Positions 53,927 to 63,930 of a DNA stretch of 64,000 bases are shown here, one piece after another. Where the stretch lies: contig OX463849.1 of assembly GCA_949825065.1 (NCBI GenBank), positions 6,138,001 through 6,202,000 on the forward strand, given 5' to 3'. Numbering within the stretch: the first letter of the stretch is position 1; each line of letters begins with the position of its first letter. The DNA is from Odontocerum albicorne. Its lineage: Eukaryota > Arthropoda > Insecta > Trichoptera > Odontoceridae. Both the position numbers and the translations under genes were made by a program. Below the pieces are notes generated by a model. It was not told the DNA's origin. It worked only from the letters and a program-made list of their open reading frames with translations, and did not search any database.

Positions 53927-54973
53927 AAGGGTATTTTTTGGTGCGAAAGGATTTCAAATTTTCCGCCAAGATTGTGCGATTTAACGCTTCTGGATTATTT
54001 TCTTTGGGCTTATGTTAAATCACAGGTTTACACCAACAAATCCAAGACTCCTGATGAAGTCAACATTTGTCGTGTTATTGGCGCCATACAGCCGGAAATG
54101 AACCACCGAGTCATCGAAAATTGGCGTGATCGAATTGGCTAGTGCAAAAGAGACCGTGGAAGCCATTTGAATGATTCTTCTTCCTCTTGGTCTAGGTCGT
54201 ATGACCTGTTTGTGGTGGTGAGCTGTCCTGGGATGATGACGTCCAGCTGTCCTTCCATCTTTTCAGCGGCCTTCCTGCTAATCTTCTGTTGCTAGGGTTT
54301 TCAGTCTTAGCAATTTTCGCAAGTCTCGTATTCTCCATGCGGTCTACATGATCCCTCCAGAAGCGCCTTATGCTTCTTCCCCACCTCACCATGTCTTCAA
54401 CACCACATACAGACTTTATCGTCTCATTTCTGATCCGATATGTAAGAGTTCGGCCTGCGATGGAGCGTAGGGTTCTCATTTCCGCCACTCTGAGAAGGTT
54501 TTTTTGTCCTGTTGGTATCGGCTCTCACTTCTATCCCATATGTCATGATGGGGTGGACACATGTCTTATATATCGGATATACCTTACTTTCGGTTAGCAT
54601 GTGTTTGTTTCTCCATATAGTGTCCCGCAGGCAGTCATCCAAAGTTGTCGCTTTATTAGTTTGAACAATATCTTGTTTAAATCATAAACGACATGAAATA
54701 TTCTTTCAAATTAAACCTTCAGATTCATTTTTGGTTTATTAGTTGTTGTTTTATTTTATTTTAAAGTTCTATCGTTCTTAATGGTAAACCCATCTTATGA
54801 TGTGTACATAAGAGGTACATAAGAGCCAGCCACGGTCAACATATTGAAATTATCTTCAAACAATAATTGTCATTACACAAACTATCAATTGGATTCAAAT
54901 GCACGGCCATTTATATAATTTATATGTGTTTTATTTCAAAAACAAACCCTATCACACCCAAAAAAAACACCCT
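53927..54973 (-). mobile_element. Composite TIR transposon carrying an RT fragment, copy 2
   Basis: Left TIR AAAGGGTATTTTTTGGTGCG and right TIR (complement) AGGGTGTTTTTTTTGGGTG then TGATAGGGTTTG. From the left TIR inward a plus-strand frame reads PPRLCDLTLLDYFLWAYVKS, QVYTNKSKTPDEVNI, RVIENWRDRIG. This is the end of a mariner/IS630-type transposase including the PRSxDLTPLDYFLWG motif. From about 54190 the sequence is an antisense LINE RT fragment, then non-coding to the right TIR. Arrangement and boundaries match copy 1. Confidence 0.8.
54192..54642 (-). pseudogene. Captured LINE RT C-terminal fragment, copy 2
   Basis: Two overlapping minus frames (shift near 54430-54480): MDDCLRDTIWRNKHMLTESK, YKTCVHPIMTYGIEVRADTN, then MAEMRTLRSIAGRTLTYRIR, NETIKSVCGVEDMVRWGRSI, RRFWRDHVDRMENTRLAKIA, GRPLKRWKDSWTSSSQDSSP. 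This is better preserved than copy 1 through the MRTLRSIAGRTL segment. Confidence 0.82.
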
Positions 54974-55308
54974 ATATGGCACGTTACACACAAAATATTG
55001 GATGATATTCTTATTTGACATATTAATTTACTAAGTCATATTCAATATATCATAATTTTTATTACCTAATTCGGGGTAATTAGGTAATAAAAATTGAATT
55101 ACATTATTACATTATTCCGGGTAGGCCGAATTACATTATTTCATTTTTCGGGGTAAGCCGACTTTTAATGTTCGGAGAAAGCCGAATTACATTATTTCAT
55201 AATTTCCGGGTAGGTCAAAAAACAAAATTTCACTTCATTGTTTTTCGAAACACTTACATATTTCGCTACTGACATAGCCATACACCTCATCATGCATTAT
55301 CTCTTATT
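54974..55308. repeat. Short degenerate repeats with an 18-bp hairpin
   Basis: AATTTTTATTACCTAATT (55054-55071) is perfectly complementary to 55078-55095. It is followed by three or four loose copies of CCGGGTAGGCCGAATTACAT then TATTTCAT. Origin unknown. Confidence 0.6.
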
Positions 55309-56006
55309 TTAAGAGGGTATTCTCATTTCATGGGCCAAAAAAATCAACGATTTTTAAGATATTTTTTTTTGAACTTAGCCGGTACTAGAATAATTAAAAA
55401 ATAATAATTAGAAAAAAGAAGGCTTGTTGAAATTAAAATTTTTTTTTTTTTTTCATTTTTTTGTCTTTAGAGGAGTGAAAAAAATCGAAAAAATGAATCG
55501 ATTGAAATAATTCTAGTATCAGCTATAGAAAGAGCTATAACAAAGAGAATAAGTACCTATTCATTAAAATCGGTTAATTAGTTTTGGAGTTTATTATGGG
55601 GAATAGTTTTAAAAAGTGATTTTTCAGGAAACGCGTTTAAAGCTTCAAGTGCTATTTTTACACGAATCAAAGTAAAAATTTTAACTTACTGTAAATCAGC
55701 AATTCCAGGGCCATATAAACTTGTTAAAAAATTCCGACAAACTAAACATTAATTCATCATTCCAAGAAATCCTGTTGGACGAGAATTCTTGGAAAATAAG
55801 GCTGCTGCCATAACAATAGACGACCCGAAAGCTGGGAAGCCCAAATCATTTTTCGATCGGAGCGCTCGACTATAAACCCTCATAACTTTTCGAATTTTCA
55901 ATATTTGTAAAAGTTTATTAATGGAAATAATTCAAAAAAGGGTATGCAAAAATAAAATGGGAAAAAATGATTAAAAAAAACAATCCCAATGAGAATAACC
56001 ACTTAA
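55309..56006. mobile_element. Putative TTAA-bounded TIR element
   Basis: 698 bp between TTAA (55309-55312) and TTAA (56003-56006). Left end GAGGGTATTCTCATTTC, right end complement GTGGTTATTCTCATTGGG, so about 18 bp of imperfect TIR. No coding frame. The class is inferred only from the TTAA and TIR. Confidence 0.5.
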
Positions 56007-56362
56007 AAACTTCCCCTTTTCAAGATTCATTAGATTTTCGTAGGTATTCCTAAACTTCTGGTCTCTTCTTAACTACTCGACTAGATGTTTTTGTTAATTT
56101 TTCATCACTATACAAACCACCCCAATTGACCATTTTTCATTTTTTTTTCAATTCACACATACTATTCAACGCTCGCGTTTATATTACTTGCATCATTTAT
56201 TTTACCACGACGAAACTAGACTTGCATTTTCTAGGATTGTGATGAAGGTGCAATTGTAAGCAGCCTAGTTTCGCTATACGTATTATTATGAAATTAAGTT
56301 TCGTATAAATATTTCATGACAGTACCCTACTTGTTGGTTTTATTTTGAATAAAATATATTCA
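56007..56362. other. Nothing recognised
   Basis: No feature supported. Confidence 0.4.
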
Positions 56363-56515
56363 ACTGGATGACTTCCGTAGTCTTATTAATAAGACCTGTC
56401 TTCCAGCTTGGGGGTTATAGGTTTTATTACCAGTTTAATCCATATTCGTCAACACCTGCTTGTTTAGATTGGTAGTGAAAGATTGCCACATGCTAATTAA
56501 TCCGTCAGATTATAC
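56363..56515 (+). repeat. tRNA-derived SINE, degenerate
   Basis: TGGATGACTTCCGTAGTCTT then AATAAGACCTGTCTTCCAGC and GGTTATAGGTTTTATTACC (boxes decayed), followed by the SINE body phrase GTGAAAGATTGCCACATGC. Confidence 0.55.
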
Positions 56516-56623
56516 AATATTCGAAAATATACAACATAAGTTTAATACAAACATGCAAATTGTTTAATCTTGGTTTCGATGCTTTTTCCATAATATGTGC
56601 ATTCAAATGTATTTCTATTCTAT

Positions 56624-56836
56624 AGTTCGGAAATTCTAGGATGAGTCCTGTGACAACTCACAAATTTGCCTCAATACAACCTTATGTAATGTATTTACCT
56701 AAATAACTTGCTTTTTATTAGAATTGAGGCTTATATTAAAGTTGATAAAATAATTAAAATTACTGAACATCGTTACAAGGTTGTACTGGGGCAAATTTGT
56801 GAGCTGTCACGGGACTCATCCTAGAATTTCCGAACT
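56624..56836. mobile_element. Long-TIR (foldback-like) MITE
   Basis: 213 bp that are mostly inverted repeat. The left arm AGTTCGGAAATTCTAGGATG, AGTCC, GTGACAACTCACAAATTTGC and so on is matched for about 75 bp by the right arm ending GGGACTCATCCTAGAATTTC then CGAACT. The whole molecule could fold on itself. A half copy is at 15859-16013. The target duplication is unclear. Confidence 0.8.
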
Positions 56837-56999
56837 TTAATTATTTTGACCGCAACAACATGCTGACGTACATTTAACCAATAATAATAAAATTAATAAT
56901 ATACTGATAAAAATATAAACATGATTAATAGAAATAAAACATTATTGATATATTACTATTTAACACGTATAATATATTACTATTAAACACATGTTAATA

Positions 57000-57075
57000 A
57001 AACGACAATAAAACAAATTACAATGTCTTTAAACCTCCACAATTTTAATGCCTTAACTATAAATAATATAGAAAA
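57000..57075 (+). repeat. Penelope-associated flank fragment
   Basis: ACAAATTACAATGTCTTTAA then ACCTCCACAATTTTAATGCC and TTAACTATAAATAATATA, the outer block without the ribozyme-like core. Confidence 0.6.
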
Positions 57076-57630
57076 AAATATACATTTGAGACAGATTAAC
57101 TATCAAAAGTTCTTAGCTCACCTCGTAAGTTACTCCATGGTTTAGTTGATACACTATTTAACTTCCATCCGGAATATTGGGTGTGATTCCTGAAGGTACA
57201 TTAAGAAAATGTACACCCAGTGGCTCTTAGCCCGGCTTAATGAATGGAATCGAATGCAATATCGATTCCCAATGTTATCTCCAATCCATGCCATTAAACT
57301 CCGAATACATTGAAGATTAACTCGTATATTTGGTGAAATATACGCCATTTTGTTTTTCCATACCAATTTTATTAATTTGTGATAACACACATCTTAAATA
57401 TGTTTCTGTTCAGCAACAAAAATTCCACTTTAAGCACGCACATACCCTGTAATATATAGAAGTCATATATAGCCACAGTTTACGTTATCGAAGAATAAAA
57501 CTTGATTTTAATATTTTAATCCTAAAACCTCACCGATCGTTTTGCATCTTAGTTTGCTGTTCATTGTCTAATATACTACTAACTTGATTAGTAAAACGAA
57601 ATCATTGAGTAAATACCATATAAATGTTGT
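57076..57630. other. Nothing recognised
   Basis: A 78-codon reverse open frame (57154-57390) has no similarity I recognise. Confidence 0.4.
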
Positions 57631-57793
57631 ATAATATGGCGAGTTTATCACAAACAAGCTGAATGATTTCAATTAGATATTTAATGAAAACCAGAATGGC
57701 TCCCTATTATAAAAACGTTGTACCTGTATGAATCGAACTCTCACCCACTATATTATAAGATAAGTGTCTTAACAACTAGGCCACGGAGGTCAT
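57631..57793 (-). repeat. tRNA-derived SINE
   Basis: Minus-strand head GATGACCTCCGTGGCCTAGT, TGTTAAGACACTTATCTTAT, GAGAGTTCGATTCATAC (A and B boxes), and a tail of ATAAACTCGCCATATTATAC. The last retains the LINE-type ending. Confidence 0.7.
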
Positions 57794-57817
57794 CAAATAT
57801 TTCAGGATAACTTTTAT

Positions 57818-58446
57818 TTAACCTTTCCTTCCCTGTGATGGGTATCTTCTACACGTTGCTTCTAATAACCATCAATATCTCTATAAATATAATAAATACA
57901 AGGTTAAGATTTTAGGTATTCCTCCATAATATATTTACGCATTGATTTAAAAAATATTATGAATAATAATCAGAATTTATCGACTACATCGAGGTGTTTT
58001 GTAAAGATCGAAAACAAATTCGCATTTAAACGCTGCGAGTGCCTCGTCTTGACGATAGGTGAATAGTATGCGGGAAGTGCGACACTATATTCGCATTTCA
58101 CTCTTGCATACTAGACTGAATTGCGAGGAGCTGAATTGTCTCAACGTCGCAAGCATAAGCGTAAGCGCCGGGGTATGCGACTGACGTTCCGCGCCACTAG
58201 TAGCTTCTAGGTTTGCAAATAGGTTAGACGTACGCCCGTTCCGTGAGCGTTGCCAGATGGCTTTTTAATGTTTTCAGCAAATAAATCTCAATTATTATAA
58301 TTTTTAACTTCAATTATAATTAATTAAGGGGATTATCTATGAATGTTCTTATTTTTCCGATTTAAAATCGCTAATTTTTTATTGCGTACTCACTACTCAA
58401 CACCGGAGCACGCGTATTATTTTTATCACCGTAAGGTAGGGGTTAA
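57818..58446 (+). mobile_element. TTAA MITE, family A2
   Basis: 629 bp between TTAA sites (57818-57821 and 58443-58446). Left CCTTTCCTTCCCTGTG, right CCGTAAGGTAGGGG. Very similar to 43510-44149 throughout, including GCAAGCATAAGCGTAAGCGC. Confidence 0.82.
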
Positions 58447-58904
58447 AAAAGATAAAAAATCAACAATTTTTTTAGCTTAAAACGGAAGAACGATCGAACT
58501 AACACAATCCCTATCAACGCCAAGTTCAGGGAAAACAATAACATTTTGAGCGATAGGGCTGTTCAGTTTGAACATGATTTGCGTCAATATTGTGAACATG
58601 TCTTCCGAGTATGAGAAGTGAAAAACGGTATAAGAGGCTTCTTTGATTACGTGGTGAAAAATACTTGATTTTATTAAAAATTAAAACATGAGTACAGTCC
58701 TTTACGTTAGTAAACTGGTCAATCCTGACATATGTATATGGAAAGTGGAGGTTTGTCGTAAGGACGCAGCCATGAATACTATATAATCAGTTCAAATGAG
58801 ATATTTATTAATAAATCTGACCCGATGAACGAACTAAATGAAAAATACCCGATATCTTTAGTTTGCTGCCTTCTCACACAAACTGCGATATGTATGGAAC
58901 GATT
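58447..58904. other. Nothing recognised
   Basis: No feature supported. Confidence 0.4.
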
Positions 58905-59520
58905 ATTTATTTTATTTATTTATTATTACACATGACAAGAAGTATACATAATTTGCGAAAAAACGACAGGTAATTTAATTTAGACATACATTATTTTAAT
59001 GGATCTGGTTTGTCGCCTTTCATTTGTCGTATCCCCAGTAAACTAGGTGTTTGCCTGTATCTCACTGAGGATATTTAGCATGAAAAAATAAATCGATACT
59101 TCTTTCCGATTTTTGATTACACAAAAACAAAACCCCGTTGCACGTTCTCATCAACCTGACAAACAGTGACACTCAATTGCAACTGGAAACATCATGCGGA
59201 ATCAAACTCTTCACACATCATCACTCCAGAAAGATCAAACTTATTCATCCCATAATGTACCGCACACAATCATAAGAATAAAAACAAAAGTAAAACCAAA
59301 AATGAACCCAAAATGAAACAAAAATAAAACCAAAAATGTTCATCCCATAATATACCGCATACAATCATAAGAATAAAAATTAACACAAATACAAAACAAC
59401 AAAAATCAAAACAACAAGAAGAAACCCACACTCAAGAGCCCACACAAATCTTATCCACACGACATTCATCCTTAAAGCCCAAGTACTCAAAATCCTGTCG
59501 CAATAACAACCATACAGCAG
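58905..59520 (-). repeat. Retroelement 3' end, (AAAT)n-tailed family, longest copy
   Basis: Starts with TTATTTTATTTATTTATTAT on the plus strand. It carries CCCCAGTAAACTAGGTG, AACCCCGTTGCACGTTCTC, CACTCCAGAAAGATCAAAC and a duplicated GTACCGCACACAATCATAAG block at 59258 and 59355. It matches 41590-42105 inverted. No coding frame. Confidence 0.7.
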
Positions 59521-59697
59521 TCAAGGGTTTTATGATTGTTAGTGATTAAGGAAACGACTGGATAAACAGGATTATGAACCCACACAACACCTGTTTGGTG
59601 AATATGACTATCATGAAAAATTTAAAAGTTTATGGATGACCTAGTTGGTAAGACGATGACCTTCCACCCGAGGGTTCCGGATTTGAATCATAATGAT

Positions 59698-60326
59698 CAG
59701 CGGCGGCTGGCCTCGAGTCCGCTGGTGCGCTGAGCAGCAACGCACCTCGAGACGTCGAGCGAATATGAAATATCACTCTCTCACGGTTCATTGTATGTCT
59801 CTGTCTACCCTATATGAATTTGCGTTTCCGTCCGGTGCGTATTGGAGATCGCTCCGGTAGTATTGACAAACTTGGCCGGTCAATTTGAAAGGAATATATA
59901 TATATATTTTTTAAATATTTACTTAAATAAAAATACTCGTACTATTTGTCAGTATTCTTATATATATTTAACACGTTCGCTGCTAAAGACGCCCCTGGGG
60001 CGTGAACACATTTTTTGTAGAGACGCTGATGACGCCCGTTGCGCGTCATTCGATTTTCTTTGTTTGTATGGTACCGAATATTTTAAGATTTTAAGGTTTC
60101 CGTAAGATTTTAAGGTTTCGAAAATACCGTAAGATTTTAAGGTTTCGAAAATATGATTTTTTTCAGTACCTCTACACTATTCTATAAATACATATCGCAG
60201 TGAATGTGTTAATCTAAACAAATATTTAACATTTTTGGAAGTCATGTTTGTGAATATATAATTTAATTATTGCGAATTATTTCTCCGGTTCAGCGCACCA
60301 ACGCACCTCCAGACTAGTCACCGCTG
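59698..60326. mobile_element. TIR transposon with 5-bp duplication, inserted in a SINE
   Basis: 629 bp flanked by ATGAT (59693-59697 and 60327-60331). TIRs CAGCGGCGGCTGGCCTCGAG and, on the complement of the right end, CAGCGGTGACTAGTCTGGAG; GTGCGCTGA follows in both. Net of the nested element it is about 384 bp and non-coding. A CAGCGG terminus recalls hAT-like elements, but an 8-bp duplication is not seen, so the superfamily is open. Confidence 0.75.
59968..60212. mobile_element. TTAA MITE, family D, nested
   Basis: 245 bp between TTAA sites (59968-59971 and 60209-60212). TIR CACGTTCGCTGC at the left and GCAGTGAATGTG at the right. Subterminal GACGCCCCTGGGGCGTG is a palindrome. A short block GTAAGATTTTAAGGTTTCGA is repeated internally. 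Confidence 0.8.
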
Positions 60327-60639
60327 ATGATACCCAGAAAAAAAAAAGATTCCCATTCTAGTTATCCACGTATAGTGGCATTACCAGTACAAACTGTGAG
60401 GGATTGATTCCCTAGTAATTCTTAAATCGAAGGTTAGATTAAACTCTTTAGCAGGTCAGAATGGTTAATTCCGTTATAATGTTAGTTACACTAGGTATGA
60501 ATGAATGAAGTATTAATAAGTACCCGTTAAATTACAAAATCACAAGTCATAAAAATTAATCAACTTGTATATGTTAAGTAACAAAAACAAGAAGAAAGTT
60601 CGAGTAAAATACTAAGGTTCAAATTTATACTACGACTTT

Positions 60640-60942
60640 TTCTTTTTCTCCCTGGCTCCATCCCAACTCACTGTCTGCGAAGACTGTTGGGGTCAGCTCT
60701 CCTCGTCCTCAGGGTGTATGCTCTTCTGTCCCGGACCACGTCCCCCACCCAGGCCGTGCCTCGGCATCAGGTTATCTTTTTGCACCACCCATGAATTATT
60801 TGGTCTTCTTCTGGTTGTTATTCGAGGAAGATCCATGGAGATTGTCTGGTTCACAATGTGATCGGGTGCTCTGCGTCCAACGTGCCCATACCATCTCAAT
60901 CGCCTCTCCTCCATCTTGCTGTTGATGTCTGTAACACCTAGG
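60640..60942 (-). pseudogene. Non-LTR RT relic, 3' part (split by Jockey insertion)
   Basis: The minus-strand frame reads INSKMEERRLRWYGHVGRRA, PDHIVNQTISMDLPRITTRR, RPNNSWVVQKDNLMPRHGLG, then decays. It continues the protein interrupted at 63069. Reading through the insertion gives the same order as the uninterrupted relic at 26724-27250. Confidence 0.8.
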
Positions 60943-60956
60943 CTTCCACGAATGTC

Positions 60957-62609
60957 TCTGCTCGCGACCGCGCAGAGACCTTTGCTGACTCTCTAGCTAA
61001 TATCTTCTCGCCAAATGCAGACCTCTCTAACCCTTCTCACTCAATAATGGTCGACAACGCAGTTGCCGACATATTAAATGAGCAAACCCCCCCCACCACA
61101 GACTTCTTCTCACCGTTAGAAATTCAATCTATCATAAAAAATCTCATCAACAAAAAAGCCCCCGGCCCCGATAAAATCAATAATCTCACCTTGAAAAAAC
61201 TTCCGAAAAAAGCCATTTACGCCCTTACCGCCATTTACAATGCCTGCCTTCGACATAAATTCTTTCCAACCCCATTCAAAAACGCCGACGTCATCATGTT
61301 CCCTAAACCGGGTAAAAGCCACGTTATCCCTGAAAATTACAGACCGATCAGTCTGCTCCCGACTCTAGGTAAAGTGCTCGAAAAATTAATCCTAGAACGT
61401 CTCTCGTTAGAAACTTACTCACGTAACATCATCCCAGATTCGCAACACGGATTTAGGCCATTACACTCTACCAACCATCAGCTTCTTCGCGTTGTAGAAC
61501 ACATCATCAAATACTTCAGCTCCAAAGGCCTCACGACCCTCCTTTCACTAGACGTGGCGAAAGCCTTCGACACAGTCTGGCTCAACGGACTCATATTCAA
61601 ACTGCACAAGTCAGGTATTCCCCTCAGACTAGTGCAAATCATCGCATCATTCCTTGAAAATCGCTCCTTCTCCGTCAAAATAGACGGTATAAATTCATCC
61701 CCTCGCCCCATTCTGGCAGGTGTGCCCCAAGGTGCACTGTTGTCCCCTATCCTGTATAACATATACACGAGCGATATGCCCCAATTTTCACGTACACATT
61801 GTATCACCGCGCAATACGCTGACGACACAGCCTTTCTCTCTTCATCGAAATATGAGTCCGTATCCCACAACAGACTGCAAGACTTCATTCCCATTCTGGA
61901 GCACTGGTGCACCAAATGGAAGATCAAAATAAATCCCACCAAAAGCACAGCAGTCCGCTTCTCACGCAGATACATCAAACCCATCAGAACTCTTAAACTC
62001 TTCGGCCAGAGCGTCCCATGGTCAAAACACGTAAAATACCTAGGCCTCACATTAGACAGTAGACTCTCGTGGCATAAACACGCCCTCAATATCAAATCAA
62101 AAGCTCACGGAACACTCAAATCATTATTTCCCTTGATCAGTAAATACAGCAAACTTAGCACGCGCACTAAACTCCACCTATATAAAGCGATCGTCAGACC
62201 GCAACTGACATACGCCCTTCCGGTCTGGGGCCACGCGAAGAAAACAACGCTACATCACATTCAGATCATTCAAAACAAAGCCCTCCGCATAATTTTAAAA
62301 GCACCCTACATCGTCCGTAATTCAAGACTCCACGCAGATACCAAACTACATACTATCCCCGAACATATGCGCGCTCTGGCCGAAAGGTTCTACAGCTCTA
62401 TATCCCGTCATCCCAACCCAGTCATAAAAGCCTTAGATAACTACAACGCGAACACCAGTTACAGACACACTCGTCCGAAATCAATATTGCGAATCATCCC
62501 TCCGACCCCCCCCTCTTTAACTCTAATCATCCCCCCAAATGACCCCCCGATTGTCACTCTGAACACCCCATCATCGATAATTCCTCCGGCAGACAGTTTA
62601 CCCCCATAG
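60957..62609 (+). CDS. Jockey-clade ORF2 fragment: reverse transcriptase, intact frame
   Basis: The open frame runs from the truncation point (SARDRAETFADSLANIFSPN) to TAG at about 62607, so Met 61047 is only internal. It is 551 codons. From that Met, visible RT features are: KAPGPDKI (37-44), ENYRPISLLPTLGKVLEKLI (96-115), QHGFRPLHST (133-142), SLDVAKAFD with the first catalytic aspartate (169), GVPQGALLSPILYNIYTSDM (225-244), YADD (257-260), KIKINPTKS (292-300) and KYLGLTLDSRLSW (330-342). A LINE-type thumb, VRPQLTYALPVWG, follows. The endonuclease domain and ORF1 are missing. The absence of stops suggests recent insertion. It is GC-richer than its surroundings and proline-rich at the C-terminus. 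It is unlikely to be expressed as a host gene. Confidence 0.92.
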   Translation, partial: SARDRAETFADSLANIFSPNADLSNPSHSIMVDNAVADILNEQTPPTTDFFSPLEIQSIIKNLINKKAPGPDKINNLTLKKLPKKAIYALTAIYNACLRHKFFPTPFKNADVIMFPKPGKSHVIPENYRPISLLPTLGKVLEKLILERLSLETYSRNIIPDSQHGFRPLHSTNHQLLRVVEHIIKYFSSKGLTTLLSLDVAKAFDTVWLNGLIFKLHKSGIPLRLVQIIASFLENRSFSVKIDGINSSPRPILAGVPQGALLSPILYNIYTSDMPQFSRTHCITAQYADDTAFLSSSKYESVSHNRLQDFIPILEHWCTKWKIKINPTKSTAVRFSRRYIKPIRTLKLFGQSVPWSKHVKYLGLTLDSRLSWHKHALNIKSKAHGTLKSLFPLISKYSKLSTRTKLHLYKAIVRPQLTYALPVWGHAKKTTLHHIQIIQNKALRIILKAPYIVRNSRLHADTKLHTIPEHMRALAERFYSSISRHPNPVIKALDNYNANTSYRHTRPKSILRIIPPTPPSLTLIIPPNDPPIVTLNTPSSIIPPADSLPP

Positions 62610-62745
62610 GCAACCGCATTTCTCACCTTCAATAAACATTTTCTACACCTTAATATATTTATAAAAGTCACACACATTTCCCCACTCATTTACTTATCTA
62701 CATATACTATATTCATTCTTATAATTTATTCACAATTCATTTTTT

Positions 62746-62747
<2 letters not shown>

Positions 62748-62782
<35 letters not shown>
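62748..62782. repeat. Poly-T run of 35
   Basis: An uninterrupted T35 tract in the 3' UTR of the Jockey-type element. It may be a replication-slippage tract. Confidence 0.95.
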
Positions 62783-63068
62783 CACCCATTCAATATAAAA
62801 CAGTGTGTGACGACACAAATTTATGTATATTTGTATTTAATATTATGTATATATCATCATATTTATATATGTATTTAATCGTTTATAATTTCTCATAATC
62901 ATTCATAAAATCAAAACAATTACCACAAACCTATCCTTTCCCGATTCCCAAAAAGATCCAAAAATTTCCAATAAATATCTTAACAGTCAGAACTTATCCG
63001 ATGAAGGAGTAAGGTGTCCTACCATCGGACCGAAACTCCGAACAAGCTATCCATCACTTCCACGAATG

Positions 63069-63385
63069 CGTGAGCTTCTTATTTTGTTTCTTAGAGACAC
63101 ACCAGCTGACCATCGTAGCATTCGCATTTCAGCAGTTTCTAGTCGCCTAGAGTAAGAGTTATACATCGTCCAGCATTCGGAGCCATAGAGGAGTGCGGGT
63201 CTGACAATCGTTCGGTATACTTTTCCTTTTAACTTTACTGGCATTTTCGGATCACATAGAACTCCCGTCATTGATCTAAACTTCATCCATCCCACACTAA
63301 TTATATGTGTTACATCTGCCGCACATCCTCCATCGCTATGGATGAGTGACCCAAGATACTAATGGTTCTCCATCCATTTGCATTT
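63069..63385 (-). pseudogene. Non-LTR RT relic, 5' part (split by Jockey insertion)
   Basis: The minus-strand frame reads YLGSLIHSDGGCAADVTHII, SVGWMKFRSMTGVLCDPKMP, VKLKGKVYRTIVRPALLYGS, ECWTMYNSYSRRLETAEMRM, LRWSAGVSLRNKIRSSRIRG. This is the RT thumb and post-thumb. Continues at 60942 beyond the insertion. Confidence 0.82.
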
Positions 63386-63559
63386 ACGGGAGTGACAGCC
63401 AATTTATACTACGACCTTAATATTGAATACTTTTTTTTTACTAAAGAATTTTGTATTTAATAAGGGAGTCACGTGGTTTTATTACCTGACTAAGGTTTGG
63501 AGCTTATGAGGTCCGACTATAAATCACGAACTTTTAAAGTCAAAAATAAGTATTTTATA
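63386..63559. other. Nothing recognised
   Basis: Short AT-rich spacer. Confidence 0.4.
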
Positions 63560-63930
63560 TTATATTATTTATAGTTAAGGCATTGACATCGTGGAAATTC
63601 AAAGACATCGTAATTTGTTTTATTCCACTCAATTTAACGGTTAAACCCAACCGGTTTCAAAGTTTTCACCTCATCATCAGGGGAGCACATATCAGACTCT
63701 TGTTTGTGCTCCCCTGACGTTAAGGTGAAAACCTTGAAACCAGTTGGGTTACACCGTTAACATACATCAGGTGGAATAAAGAGTGCTTGATAAAAACAAA
63801 TTACAATGTATTTATTATTATACGTTATTTATAGTTAAGACATTAACAATGTGAAGGTTAAAAAACATTGTAGAGTCCAACACAGCATAAAGTGCAATAA
63901 ACAGTGTTGGACTGAACAAATTACAAAATA
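63560..63930. repeat. Penelope-associated inverted terminal units
   Basis: First unit: ATAGTTAAGGCATTGACATC, then AACCCAACCGGTTTCAAAG and TTTCACCTCATCATCAGGGG, mirrored by CTCCCCTGACGTTAAGGTG and CCTTGAAACCAGTTGGG. The GG/CC pairing partners differ from other copies. A second, core-less unit follows (ATAGTTAAGACATTAACAAT to AATAAACAGTGTTGGAC). Confidence 0.65.

Larger units (their letters stand above)
59633..60440 (+). repeat. tRNA-derived SINE interrupted by a nested transposon
   Basis: Head TGGATGACCTAGTTGGTAAG, ACGATGACCTTCCACCCGAG, GGTTCCGGATTTGAATCAT. After the insertion at 59698-60326 the body resumes with ACCCAGAAAAAAAAAAG and continues to GTGAGGGATTGATTCCC. Confidence 0.6.
60955..63056 (+). 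mobile_element. 5'-truncated Jockey-type LINE with 12-bp target duplication
   Basis: A 2102-bp insertion flanked by CTTCCACGAATG (60943-60954 and 63057-63068). The 5' end is truncated within ORF2. The 3' UTR includes a 35-T run (62748-62782) and ends CCGAACAAGCTATCCAT without a poly(A) tail. It inserted into an older LINE relic whose intact counterpart is at 26724-27250. Confidence 0.85.

Noticed and set aside
61116..61322. 68-codon minus-strand frame
   Set aside because: Shadow of the Jockey ORF.
61478..62095. 205-codon minus-strand open frame
   Set aside because: Antisense shadow of the Jockey RT ORF.
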